NCBI RefSeq assembly: GCF_018417475.1
Contig: NZ_CP054856.1
Span: forward strand, 3,813,001-3,877,000
Length of the DNA: 64,000 bases
Direction of reading: 5' to 3'
From: Novosphingobium decolorationis
GTDB taxonomy: Bacteria; Pseudomonadota; Alphaproteobacteria; Sphingomonadales; Sphingomonadaceae
Part shown: piece by piece, positions 44,545 to 51,465 of the stretch
Position numbering within the stretch: the first letter of the stretch is position 1
Layout of the letters: every line of letters starts with the position of its first letter
Made by a program: the position numbers and the translations under genes
The notes under the pieces: model-generated
What the model saw: only the letters and a program-made list of their open reading frames with translations
Databases searched by the model: none
What the model was told of the DNA's origin: nothing

Positions 44545-44643
44545 GCGGGGGCGGCGCTTTCCGGGCGGACCTTTGCGACAGCTGTATGACGTGCGGATTA
44601 CACTTTGGCGCAGGGCAGCATGCCGCTGATGAATATCCGCTTT

Positions 44644-45138
44644 TCAGCTTTCGTCGGCGCTTTCGTCAGGCGCGGGGCGGGGCGCGTGCGCCTGTGCGTT
44701 GGCAAACAGGCCGGGATGTGTGGTGAGGGTGGTCTCGATCCGGCCAAGGAGGGCCATGAGCTGCTCCTGCTCGGCCGGATCGAGGCTGGAGAAGGCGATG
44801 GCCGCGACTTCCCGGCGCTGGTCTTCGACCTTTTCGCGCGCGGTAGAGGCGCTTTGCGTGAGGAACAGGCATTGGCTGCGCCAGTCGTCGGGATGGGCCC
44901 GGCGTTCGACAAGACCGCGTGTGTCGAGTTCCTTGATGGCGCGGGCGATCTGGGCCTTGTCGCGCTGGGTCCGGCGGGCCAGTTCAAGCTGCGAGACCCC
45001 CGGACGCTGCCCGATGACGCGCAGGAGCCGGGCCTGGAACGGCGTGAGCGCAAGCTCGCGCAGCGCGGGCATGTGCGCCAGGTGGTCCTGGAAGGCCTCG
45101 GCGATGTTGCGCATGCGGTTGGCGAGTTTCTCGGTCAT
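44644..45138 (-). CDS. MarR-family regulator
   Basis: 164 residues with a winged helix-turn-helix (LTPFQARLLRVIGQRPGVSQ, then DKAQIARAIKELDTRGLVERR) and helical dimerisation ends. MarR proteins usually repress their own and a divergent gene in response to small aromatic ligands. The divergent partner is the DUF3861 gene; an inverted repeat lies between. Confidence 0.92.
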   Translation of the reverse strand: MTEKLANRMRNIAEAFQDHLAHMPALRELALTPFQARLLRVIGQRPGVSQLELARRTQRDKAQIARAIKELDTRGLVERRAHPDDWRSQCLFLTQSASTAREKVEDQRREVAAIAFSSLDPAEQEQLMALLGRIETTLTTHPGLFANAQAHAPRPAPDESADES

Positions 45139-45158
45139 GGCGCAGGCATAGCATGTTG

Positions 45159-45200
45159 GTTGACTCGGGCAATCGAGTGTGTGAGTTGATTGAAGTCAAC
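45159..45200. promoter_or_regulatory. Inverted-repeat operator candidate for MarR
   Basis: GTTGACT at 45159-45165 faces AGTCAAC at 45194-45200, and a tighter GTTGA-N6-TCAAC lies at 45185-45200. The site sits between the divergent MarR and DUF3861 genes, overlapping where both promoters should be. Confidence 0.5.
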
Positions 45201-45223
45201 TGATAAGTTCGAAAGTCCGCGCC

Positions 45224-45547
45224 ATGCCCCATTCCTACCGCATTACCGTCGAACCGATCCCCGCGCCCGAAAGCAAGGCCGCGCCGTGCGAGCCGGTCAC
45301 TTTCGAGGTGACCAACCACGACGAGATCCTCGGCCTGATCCCGCGCATCGAGGCCAAGGCCTTCCTGCCGCGCGAAGAGGCCGCGGAGTTCCTGGTGGGG
45401 GTGAAGCTCTTTTCCGACGTTCTGCTGCGCCACCGGCGCGATCCGCTGTTCGCGCCGCTCCTGCCGCATGTCGCGGCCTTCATGAAGGAGATGAAGGCCA
45501 GTCCCCTGCGCGCGGAAGCGCCGGAGGACCACGCGCCGGACGCCTGA
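45224..45547 (+). CDS. DUF3861 family protein
   Basis: 107 residues starting MPHSYRITVEPI, with a helical second half (FLVGVKLFSDVLLRHRRDPL, MKEMKASPLR). The pattern fits DUF3861, a small family of unknown function. It is divergent from the MarR gene and is the likely target of that regulator. Confidence 0.8.
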   Translation: MPHSYRITVEPIPAPESKAAPCEPVTFEVTNHDEILGLIPRIEAKAFLPREEAAEFLVGVKLFSDVLLRHRRDPLFAPLLPHVAAFMKEMKASPLRAEAPEDHAPDA

Positions 45548-45573
45548 ACGTCCCGGCGCGCACTGGGCGGGCC

Positions 45574-46773
45574 TTACTGCGCGGGCACCGTGTTCGCCCG
45601 TTCCTGAAGCGAGGCCGCGAACGCGCAGATGCGGCGCATCGCTTCGCGCAAGGTTTCGTCGGGCACGGTCAGCGCAACGCGGATCAGCGTCCTGGCGTTC
45701 TCGCCGAACGAGGTGCCGGGCATGATCGCCACGCCCTGCTGTTCGAGCAGCCCCCAGACAAAGGCCTCGGCATCAAGTCCGGTGTCGGCAACATCGAGCA
45801 TGATGAACATGCCCCCCGAAACCTTGCCCGCGGTGATCGTGGGGCATTCCTTGAGCTCCTGGGTGATGACCTTCACGCGCTGGGCGTAGCTTTTCGACAT
45901 GCGCTCGGCGGTATCGAACGTGCCGCGCAGCGCCGCTTCGGTCATGTCCGCGATGAAGGGCTGGTTGCCGAACAGGATCGTCTCGGAGATCGGCAGGAGC
46001 TTGGTGCAGAACTCGGCCGGGCCGACCGCCCAGCCACTGCGAAAGCCGGTCGCGGCAAAGGTCTTGGAAATCGAGGAGACAACGATGGTGCGCTCGCGCA
46101 GTTCGGCGATCTCTAGCGGCGAGGCGAATTCGTCGTCGGTGAAGATGAGGTCCTCGTAGACCTCGTCCGAGACGATCCACAGGTCGTGCGCGATGGCGAT
46201 CCGGCCCAGCTGCGCAATCGTCTCCCGGTCAAGGAGTGCGCCCGTGGGATTGTGCGGGGTGTTGAGCACGAGCACGCGGCTCTCGGGCGTCACGGCCGCT
46301 TCGAGGTCGGCGGGCTGCATGACAAAGCCGTTCGCGATATCGAGGGGGACGGGCTGAACCAGCGCGCCGGGCGCGCGAATCACACCCGCGTAGGTCGCAT
46401 AGTAGGGATCCCCCACCAGGACCCCGTCGCCTTCGTCGACAAGCGCGGTGATGACGGCGTAGAGTGCCGTCTGCGTGCCGGGGAAGGCCAGAATGTTGTC
46501 GGAGGTGATCTCGGGCCAGAGCGGCTTGTACTTGTCGACGAGGGCACCGAGCAGGCCGTCCTCGCCGCGCCCGTTCGAATAGTGGGTGCGGCCGCGCTTC
46601 ATCGATTCGTAGGTGACCTCGATCAGGGCGGGATCGACCGGGATGTCGGGCTCGCCGATGGTGAGCTCGATGATTTCCTCGCCCGCGGCCATGCGTGCGC
46701 GCCCCGCGTTGTGGACGGCCCATTTCTCGCCGCCGAGATCGGCGAGGCGGTCGGTTATTCCGGCATAGCGCAT
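45574..46773 (-). CDS. Class I/II PLP aminotransferase (AspC-like)
   Basis: 399 residues from ATG 46773. PLP-dependent fold type I features: GEPDIPVDPALIE, YSNGRGEDGLL, NTPHNPTGALL, the YEDLIF Tyr region and the lysine in SSISKTFAATGFRSGW. It transfers amino groups between an amino acid and a 2-oxo acid; the substrate cannot be read from sequence. It overlaps the end of the TetR gene by 19 nt, so the two are co-transcribed, with the 2-hydroxyacid dehydrogenase gene upstream. Confidence 0.92.
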   Translation of the reverse strand: MRYAGITDRLADLGGEKWAVHNAGRARMAAGEEIIELTIGEPDIPVDPALIEVTYESMKRGRTHYSNGRGEDGLLGALVDKYKPLWPEITSDNILAFPGTQTALYAVITALVDEGDGVLVGDPYYATYAGVIRAPGALVQPVPLDIANGFVMQPADLEAAVTPESRVLVLNTPHNPTGALLDRETIAQLGRIAIAHDLWIVSDEVYEDLIFTDDEFASPLEIAELRERTIVVSSISKTFAATGFRSGWAVGPAEFCTKLLPISETILFGNQPFIADMTEAALRGTFDTAERMSKSYAQRVKVITQELKECPTITAGKVSGGMFIMLDVADTGLDAEAFVWGLLEQQGVAIMPGTSFGENARTLIRVALTVPDETLREAMRRICAFAASLQERANTVPAQ

Positions 46774-47465
46774 GGTGCGTTTTCCTCCTGAAGCTGGGGA
46801 GCGGGGGCATGGGGGGCGGGTCCGGCCGCGCCGAGCGCCCCTGTGGGCAGGCCAAGCAGCCGCTCGGTCGCCTCGATGGCAAGGTCGGGCAGGATCGCCC
46901 GGTTGTAGAGCCCGGAATTGAGCGAGCCCTCCATCCACAGCCCGTCGATCAGGCCGTTGATGGCAATGGCGTGGCGGCGGCACTGTGGGCCGCGGCGGGG
47001 CAGGCCGTGGTCGATGAGGACACCTTCGACGAGGCGCTCGAGAAACTCGAGGAACTCGCGGTAACCCTCGCGGTGGATCTCGGCGAAGAACGGATCGTGC
47101 CGGATCTGGCCGATGAACGTGGCCCAGAGCGAGACCTTGTCCTCGGAAAGGTTGGGGCTGGTGAGATTGCCGAGCAGGAACTGGCGCAGTTGCTGCGCGG
47201 CGGGCGGACCGTCCTCGCCCGTGTCCGCACTCTCGCTGGCGCGCGCGGTCAGCTGGCCGATCAGGTAGGCATAGGCGTTCTTGATCAGCTCGTCCTTGGA
47301 GCCGAAGTAGTGGCGCACGAGGCCAGGGGTAACCCCGGCCTCCTCGGTGATGCGCCGCACCGTCGTCCCATCGAGGCCATGGCGCGCGACGCAGGTCAGC
47401 GTTGCCTCCATGAGGCTCTGGCGCCGCGCGTCGAGAGCGAGGCGCTGGAAGGTCTTGCGGCTCAT
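46755..47465 (-). CDS. TetR-family regulator (BetI-like)
   Basis: 236 residues. The N-terminal helix-turn-helix is clear (DGTTVRRITEEAGVTPGLVR, then HYFGSKDELI), with a helical ligand domain in which GLIDGLWMEGSL recalls the BetI/C-terminal TetR_C_6 group. It likely represses its own operon and the divergent aldolase; operator-like palindromes precede both. Confidence 0.9.
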   Translation of the reverse strand: MSRKTFQRLALDARRQSLMEATLTCVARHGLDGTTVRRITEEAGVTPGLVRHYFGSKDELIKNAYAYLIGQLTARASESADTGEDGPPAAQQLRQFLLGNLTSPNLSEDKVSLWATFIGQIRHDPFFAEIHREGYREFLEFLERLVEGVLIDHGLPRRGPQCRRHAIAINGLIDGLWMEGSLNSGLYNRAILPDLAIEATERLLGLPTGALGAAGPAPHAPAPQLQEENAPCAMPE

Positions 47466-47504
47466 GCCGCGGCCGTCCTGGCGGGGCGAAGCGAAGCTGT
47501 CATG

Positions 47505-47527
47505 CTCATTGTTATACGCACGAATAG
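47505..47527. promoter_or_regulatory. TetR operator candidate, site 1
   Basis: TATAC-N4-GAATA at 47513-47526, with CTCATTG on its left, 48 bases upstream of the TetR start. Read in reverse it shares GCGTATA, one variable base, then CAATGAG with the site at 48652. Confidence 0.6.
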
Positions 47528-47554
47528 TTTATGGGCAAGGCGCAGGCGGACCTG

Positions 47555-48511
47555 TCAGTACCCCTGCACGCGGTCGACCGCGAGGCTGGGGCGTTTGCCC
47601 GCGAGCACGTCGCGCGCGGACTGGAGGGCCTGCTCGCACACGATGTGGGGCGTGGTGTCGCTGGCGATATGCGGGGTGATGCGGATGCGCGGGTCCGACC
47701 AGAACGCGTGCGCGGCGGGCAGGGGTTCGGTCGCGAAGACATCGAGGCTCGCACCCTTGAGTTGCCCCCCTTCGAGGGCGGCGGTGAAGTCCGCTTCGTT
47801 CAGATGCTCGCCCCGGCCGATCTGGATCAGCCAGCAGCCGGGGGCGACCTTGTCGAACAGCGGGCGGGCAAGTATGCCGTGGGTCTCGGGCGTCAGCGGC
47901 AGGACGTTGATGAGGACGTCGGCGCCGCTTGCAGCCTCGCTGATCGCGCTTTCGCCGGTGCAATAGGTGACCCCCTCGATCGGGGTGGCGGGAGGCCGAC
48001 GGCAGGCGACCGAGACCGAGAAGCCGAGGACGGCGAGCGCCCGGGTGACGGCGGCTCCCATCGAGCCGTGACCCAGAACCGCGATCTTCAGGGCGTGGGG
48101 CGGGCGCAGGGGCAGCGGGTTCCAGGTCGCCTTGGCCTGGTCGGCGGCGTAGGCTGGAAAATCGCGTTCAAGGTGCAGCACCTCGTGGGCGGCGAATCCG
48201 GCCATGAGCTCGGCCTGGTAGGGGTCGCGCACGCGGCAGATCGCGATGTCCTCGCCCAGCCCGTCGTGGGCGAGCAGGTCGTCGACGCCCGCGCCCACCG
48301 ACATCGCCATTTCCAGGTTGGGGTAGGGTGCGAAGGCGTCCGGGCCCGGTAGCCAGCACACGGCAAAGCGGATCGCGGCGGGATCCTCGACCTCGTCCGG
48401 ATTGAGCAGGCGCACGTCCTCGTGAACCCCCTCGAAGTCGAGCTTGTAGAAGGTCTTGAGGTCGAAGGTATCGCTCAGCAGAACACCGTGGATCGTTCCG
48501 GTGGGGGCCAT
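47555..48511 (-). CDS. D-2-hydroxyacid dehydrogenase (GhrA-like)
   Basis: 318 residues from ATG 48511, preceded by AGGAGAG. The NAD(P) site is GHGSMG within KIAVLGHGSMGAAVT; the catalytic Arg is in LIQIGRGEHLNEAD, Glu in FATEPLP and His in ITPHIASDT. The family reduces glyoxylate, hydroxypyruvate or other 2-oxo acids. With the aminotransferase two genes on, it could interconvert amino, oxo and hydroxy acids of one carbon skeleton. Confidence 0.92.
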   Translation of the reverse strand: MAPTGTIHGVLLSDTFDLKTFYKLDFEGVHEDVRLLNPDEVEDPAAIRFAVCWLPGPDAFAPYPNLEMAMSVGAGVDDLLAHDGLGEDIAICRVRDPYQAELMAGFAAHEVLHLERDFPAYAADQAKATWNPLPLRPPHALKIAVLGHGSMGAAVTRALAVLGFSVSVACRRPPATPIEGVTYCTGESAISEAASGADVLINVLPLTPETHGILARPLFDKVAPGCWLIQIGRGEHLNEADFTAALEGGQLKGASLDVFATEPLPAAHAFWSDPRIRITPHIASDTTPHIVCEQALQSARDVLAGKRPSLAVDRVQGY

Positions 48512-48651
48512 GTTCTCTCGTCTCTCCTGACTTGCGCGCGCTGCGGTGGGGCGGGCCGGTTGGGTCCCTGTAAAGGGTGGTGCGGTACCGGGGCATGTAA
48601 CTGCGTAGGCACCTTCGACTGGAATTCGCGTGCGTTCGTTGCTAGTCGAGT

Positions 48652-48673
48652 TATACAAGCGTATATCAATGAG
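48652..48673. promoter_or_regulatory. TetR operator candidate, site 2
   Basis: A perfect TATAC-N4-GTATA palindrome at 48652-48665 followed by TCAATGAG, in the divergent space between the dehydrogenase and aldolase genes. It shares half-sites and the CAATGAG flank with the site before the TetR gene, so both are probably bound by that regulator. Confidence 0.65.
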
Positions 48674-48764
48674 TAAACCCGAACCGGATGTGTCCCGGTG
48701 CGGGATCTTCGGCTCCCCGGCGCCACGCGCACGAATGGCATCACAGGCAAGGGACGGATATTCG

Positions 48765-49553
48765 ATGGGACGAGAGACGCAGCAGTTGGAAAAGGCGCCG
48801 GGCTCGCAAGGCGCCGGCATGAGCGAGGCCGAGTGGCAGACCCGGGTCGAGCTCGCGGCCTGTTATCGCCTGGCCGCGCACTACCGCATGACCGACATCA
48901 TCTACACGCACATCACCGCGCGCGTGCCGGGGGAGGACGGACATTTCCTCATCAACCCCTACGGCCTGATGTGGGAGGAGATCACGGCCTCCTCGCTGGT
49001 GAAGGTCGATGTCGAGGGCAACAAGGTTTCGGAAAGCCCCTACCGCGTGAATCCGGCCGGGTTCACCATTCACAGCGCGGTCCATCGCGGGCGTCACGAT
49101 GCGGCCTGGGTGATGCACACGCACACGCGCTCGGGCGTTGCGGTCTCGTGTCTTGCCGAGGGGCTGCTCCCGACCAACCAGATTGCCCTGCAGTTCTATG
49201 GCCGTGTCGGCTACCACGATTTCGAAGGCATCGCGCTCGATCTGGACGAGCGCGAGAGGGTGGTGGCGAGCCTGGGCTCCAACGTCGCGCTGATCCTGCG
49301 CAACCACGGCCTTCTGACCGTAGGTGCGAGCGCGGCGCACATGTTTTCCAGGATGTTCTATCTCGACAAGGCGTGCGAGATCCAGGAGTCGGCGCTGGCG
49401 ATGGGGCGGCCGCTGCACAACGTCGACGCAGCGATCGCGGAGAGGGTTGTTCGCCAGTATGACGAACTCGACCAGGGCGACAGCGAGATCGGCCTTGAAT
49501 GGAAGGCGCACCTGCGGCTGCTGGAGCGGCTCGATCCGGGCTATCGCAGCTGA
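48765..49553 (+). CDS. Class II aldolase/adducin family protein
   Basis: 262 residues from ATG 48765 (after GGGACGG); 48819 (MSEAEW) is a possible later start. Zinc-binding and catalytic features are DIIYTHITARVPG, the HTHTRSG pair of histidines and LRNHGLLTVG. Members cleave or epimerise sugar phosphates or related hydroxy acids. It is divergent from the dehydrogenase-TetR-aminotransferase operon and shares its operator motif, so it likely works in the same pathway. Confidence 0.9.
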   Translation: MGRETQQLEKAPGSQGAGMSEAEWQTRVELAACYRLAAHYRMTDIIYTHITARVPGEDGHFLINPYGLMWEEITASSLVKVDVEGNKVSESPYRVNPAGFTIHSAVHRGRHDAAWVMHTHTRSGVAVSCLAEGLLPTNQIALQFYGRVGYHDFEGIALDLDERERVVASLGSNVALILRNHGLLTVGASAAHMFSRMFYLDKACEIQESALAMGRPLHNVDAAIAERVVRQYDELDQGDSEIGLEWKAHLRLLERLDPGYRS

Positions 49554-50041
49554 GCGCGCAGGCGAAACCTGCGAAAATTCGCGGTTTGGTCAGGCGGACA
49601 GGAAAGGGGGGAATGCGCTTGACAAGGCCGGGGAGCCTACATAGCCTCAAGTTGAGTTTCGCAAAAAGAAACAAATTCTTTAATAAGAATTAGGCGCCTT
49701 CAGCTCAGGTCGCGTGGCGACTTGTGGCGTCGGGAGAGGGCGGCAGCATTTGATGGAGCGCATGTCTCGTTGAGCATGGCTCGGCTGTTCTGCTGTTTGG
49801 GTACAGTGGTGGTTCTGTCGTACCAACAAGAACTATAATCAGGCTCGCTGCATGTGCTTTGGCACGGCGGGCGCTATGTTCTGACGCCAGGCCCGAAGGC
49901 CTGTGTGCGTCAGGCTAACGCAAGTCCGGCCCGTGCTGGCCGTCGGGGCGTATCCGTCCGGCAATCCGTGTCTTTTTCATGGTTCGCCACCCACTGGGCG
50001 CCGACGTGCCGCCGTTCCTACGGCCGGTAAGGAGCAAAGAA
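49554..50041. other. 488-bp intergenic region with structured leader
   Basis: No gene seen. The part near 49660-49700 is AT-rich and could hold a promoter. Downstream is the nested hairpin at 49883-49911, then a GC-rich run to the ribosome binding site of the TusA-like gene. Confidence 0.5.
49883..49911 (+). ncRNA. Structured 5' leader candidate
   Basis: GACGC pairs with GCGTC outside an inner CAGGCC-CGAA-GGCCTG hairpin, with a three-base bulge, giving an 11-bp stem about 130 bases upstream of the TusA-like gene. The tetraloop and bulge give it the look of a folded leader element. It matches no riboswitch class I can name with confidence. Confidence 0.35.
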
Positions 50042-50257
50042 ATGCAACGTTCGCTTACTCTTGACTGCAACGGTCTTCCTCACGCGCCGACGGTGCTGCG
50101 CATCAAACAGGCGCTGGTCGGCAAGAAGGCGGGGAGCAGCCGTGTCGGTGTCCTTGTCGGCACGGATTGCGACCACGCACGGATTGCCGGATCGCTGGGC
50201 AAGCTGGCCAGCCGCATCGAACTCCTCTCCGGTCCGGCCCCCAAGACGCTCGACTGA
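50042..50257 (+). CDS. TusA-like small protein lacking the Cys motif
   Basis: 71 residues from ATG 50042, which has a strong AAGGAG box. The fold pattern LDCNGLPHAPTVLRIKQAL, then GVLVGTDCDHA, follows TusA/SirA sulfur carriers, but the CPxP motif reads PHAP, so the sulfur-carrying Cys is absent; another Cys lies four residues upstream of that position. It may be a regulatory or scaffold homologue. It precedes the methionine-methyltransferase-like gene, separated by 200 bases containing a hairpin. Confidence 0.6.
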   Translation: MQRSLTLDCNGLPHAPTVLRIKQALVGKKAGSSRVGVLVGTDCDHARIAGSLGKLASRIELLSGPAPKTLD

Positions 50258-50285
50258 CGCTTCGTCGCTTCGACTTCGAGATTTC

Positions 50286-50310
50286 CCGGGCATCGATTCG
50301 CGATGCCCGG
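50286..50310. repeat. 10-bp perfect hairpin between genes
   Basis: CCGGGCATCG and CGATGCCCGG pair around ATTCG, about 30 bases after the TusA-like stop. No T tract; it may separate the expression levels of the two genes. Confidence 0.5.
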
Positions 50311-50460
50311 CAGTACGCTGCGGGAGGCAAGGCCCGCAGCACAGCGGCATGCGACCCGCCCAGAGCACGCCACGAGCGAGCGGCCCGGGCGCTGAGTGCA
50401 GGCCCTGAAACGGCAAAGCGCCCGCACAGGGGCACGCAATGCTGATACAAAGGAATGAAA

Positions 50461-51384
50461 ATGTCTGACGCAGATGGCTCCAAGGTCATTTCACGCCACG
50501 ACGATCCCTCCGCGACGACCGAACGTCCCGGGTACGCGTTCGATCCCACCGATCCCTGGACGATCACGTTCCAGCAAGGCCTCAAGGCCGCCGGCCTTGA
50601 AGGCAAGGCCGTCTACGAAGTTGGCGTCGGAACCGGCACCAACGTGGCCTTCGTGCTTCGCCATTGCGGCGCCAAGGTCTTCTACGGCAGCGACCTCGAT
50701 CCGCGCCTCGTGGAACTGGCCAGGCGCAACGTCGCCAACCTGGCGCCCGAACGCGCCGACAGTTTCCAGCCCGTCGAGGGCGCGGTCAGCCTGATCGATA
50801 CCGATGAGGCCCGCGCCAAGATTGCCAGGACCGACGTCGTGATCGGCTGTCTGCCGCAGGTGGGAGACCCCAATGACGAGCGTTTCGCGGCCTTTCGGGC
50901 CGAGCACGCGGTCGATCTGCCGCAGGGCGCCGACGATGAGGCCCAGGACCACATCGCCCACTACTACCCCTGGGCGATGTTTGACGAGTATCCCTATAAT
51001 TCGGTGGGTCTGGGGCTGAACGAGGCCCTGTTGCGCCGCATCAAGGAGCAGGCGCCCAAGGCCGAGGTGGTGATGAACTTTGGTTGCCGCATCGGCAGCG
51101 ATCTCATCTTCGAGATGTTCCGTGCCAACGGGTATGAGCCGGAAAAGCTGGCCTCGCAGCTCGTCCTGCAGCACGCGGGAACCGACATCTCCTTCTTCGT
51201 GACGCTGGAAGGTGCCTTGACCGGCACCGATCTGGAGGGCGAGTTCGTCTGCCGCTTCTTTGCCGATCCGCTGGGGCACGAACCTCTCTCGGCCCGCGCG
51301 GCACAGGCGCTGCTGGACAAGGATCCCAACGTCCCGCTCTACCACGAAGTCGCCGTGATCCGGGGCACCCCCAAGATGGATTGA
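50461..51384 (+). CDS. mmtN: Methionine S-methyltransferase-like (MmtN-like)
   Basis: 307 residues from ATG 50461, six bases after AAAGGA (ATG 50455 is in frame but lacks that spacing). SAM motif I EVGVGTG at 53-59, acidic SDLD at 77-80, then GCLPQ at 129-133 in place of the NPPY of HemK enzymes, GLGL at 173-176, MNFG at 195-198 and TDIS at 231-234. The order GCxPQ, then GLGL, NxG and TDIS is what I recall from the methyltransferase domain of plant methionine S-methyltransferase and bacterial MmtN, which makes S-methylmethionine as the first step to DMSP and was described from Novosphingobium. A strong terminator follows. CDS certain; function likely but unproven. Confidence 0.7.
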   Translation: MSDADGSKVISRHDDPSATTERPGYAFDPTDPWTITFQQGLKAAGLEGKAVYEVGVGTGTNVAFVLRHCGAKVFYGSDLDPRLVELARRNVANLAPERADSFQPVEGAVSLIDTDEARAKIARTDVVIGCLPQVGDPNDERFAAFRAEHAVDLPQGADDEAQDHIAHYYPWAMFDEYPYNSVGLGLNEALLRRIKEQAPKAEVVMNFGCRIGSDLIFEMFRANGYEPEKLASQLVLQHAGTDISFFVTLEGALTGTDLEGEFVCRFFADPLGHEPLSARAAQALLDKDPNVPLYHEVAVIRGTPKMD

Positions 51385-51418
51385 GTCTGCCGCAGGAGCA
51401 TTGCCGATACCATCGCGA

Positions 51419-51456
51419 ACGGGCGCAAGGGCTTGGTCCTTGCGCCCGTTTCCTTT
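51419..51456 (+). terminator. Intrinsic terminator after mmtN-like gene
   Basis: ACGGGCGCAAGG and CCTTGCGCCCGT form a perfect 12-bp stem with a seven-base loop, followed by TTCCTTT. It ends the + strand transcript just before the convergent RTX gene. Confidence 0.85.
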
Positions 51457-51465
51457 GTGAAGAAG

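Noticed and set aside
43102..44589. Long + strand frame of about 495 codons
   Set aside because: It lies opposite the phosphatase gene, whose five metallophosphoesterase blocks and signal peptide are clear on the minus strand.
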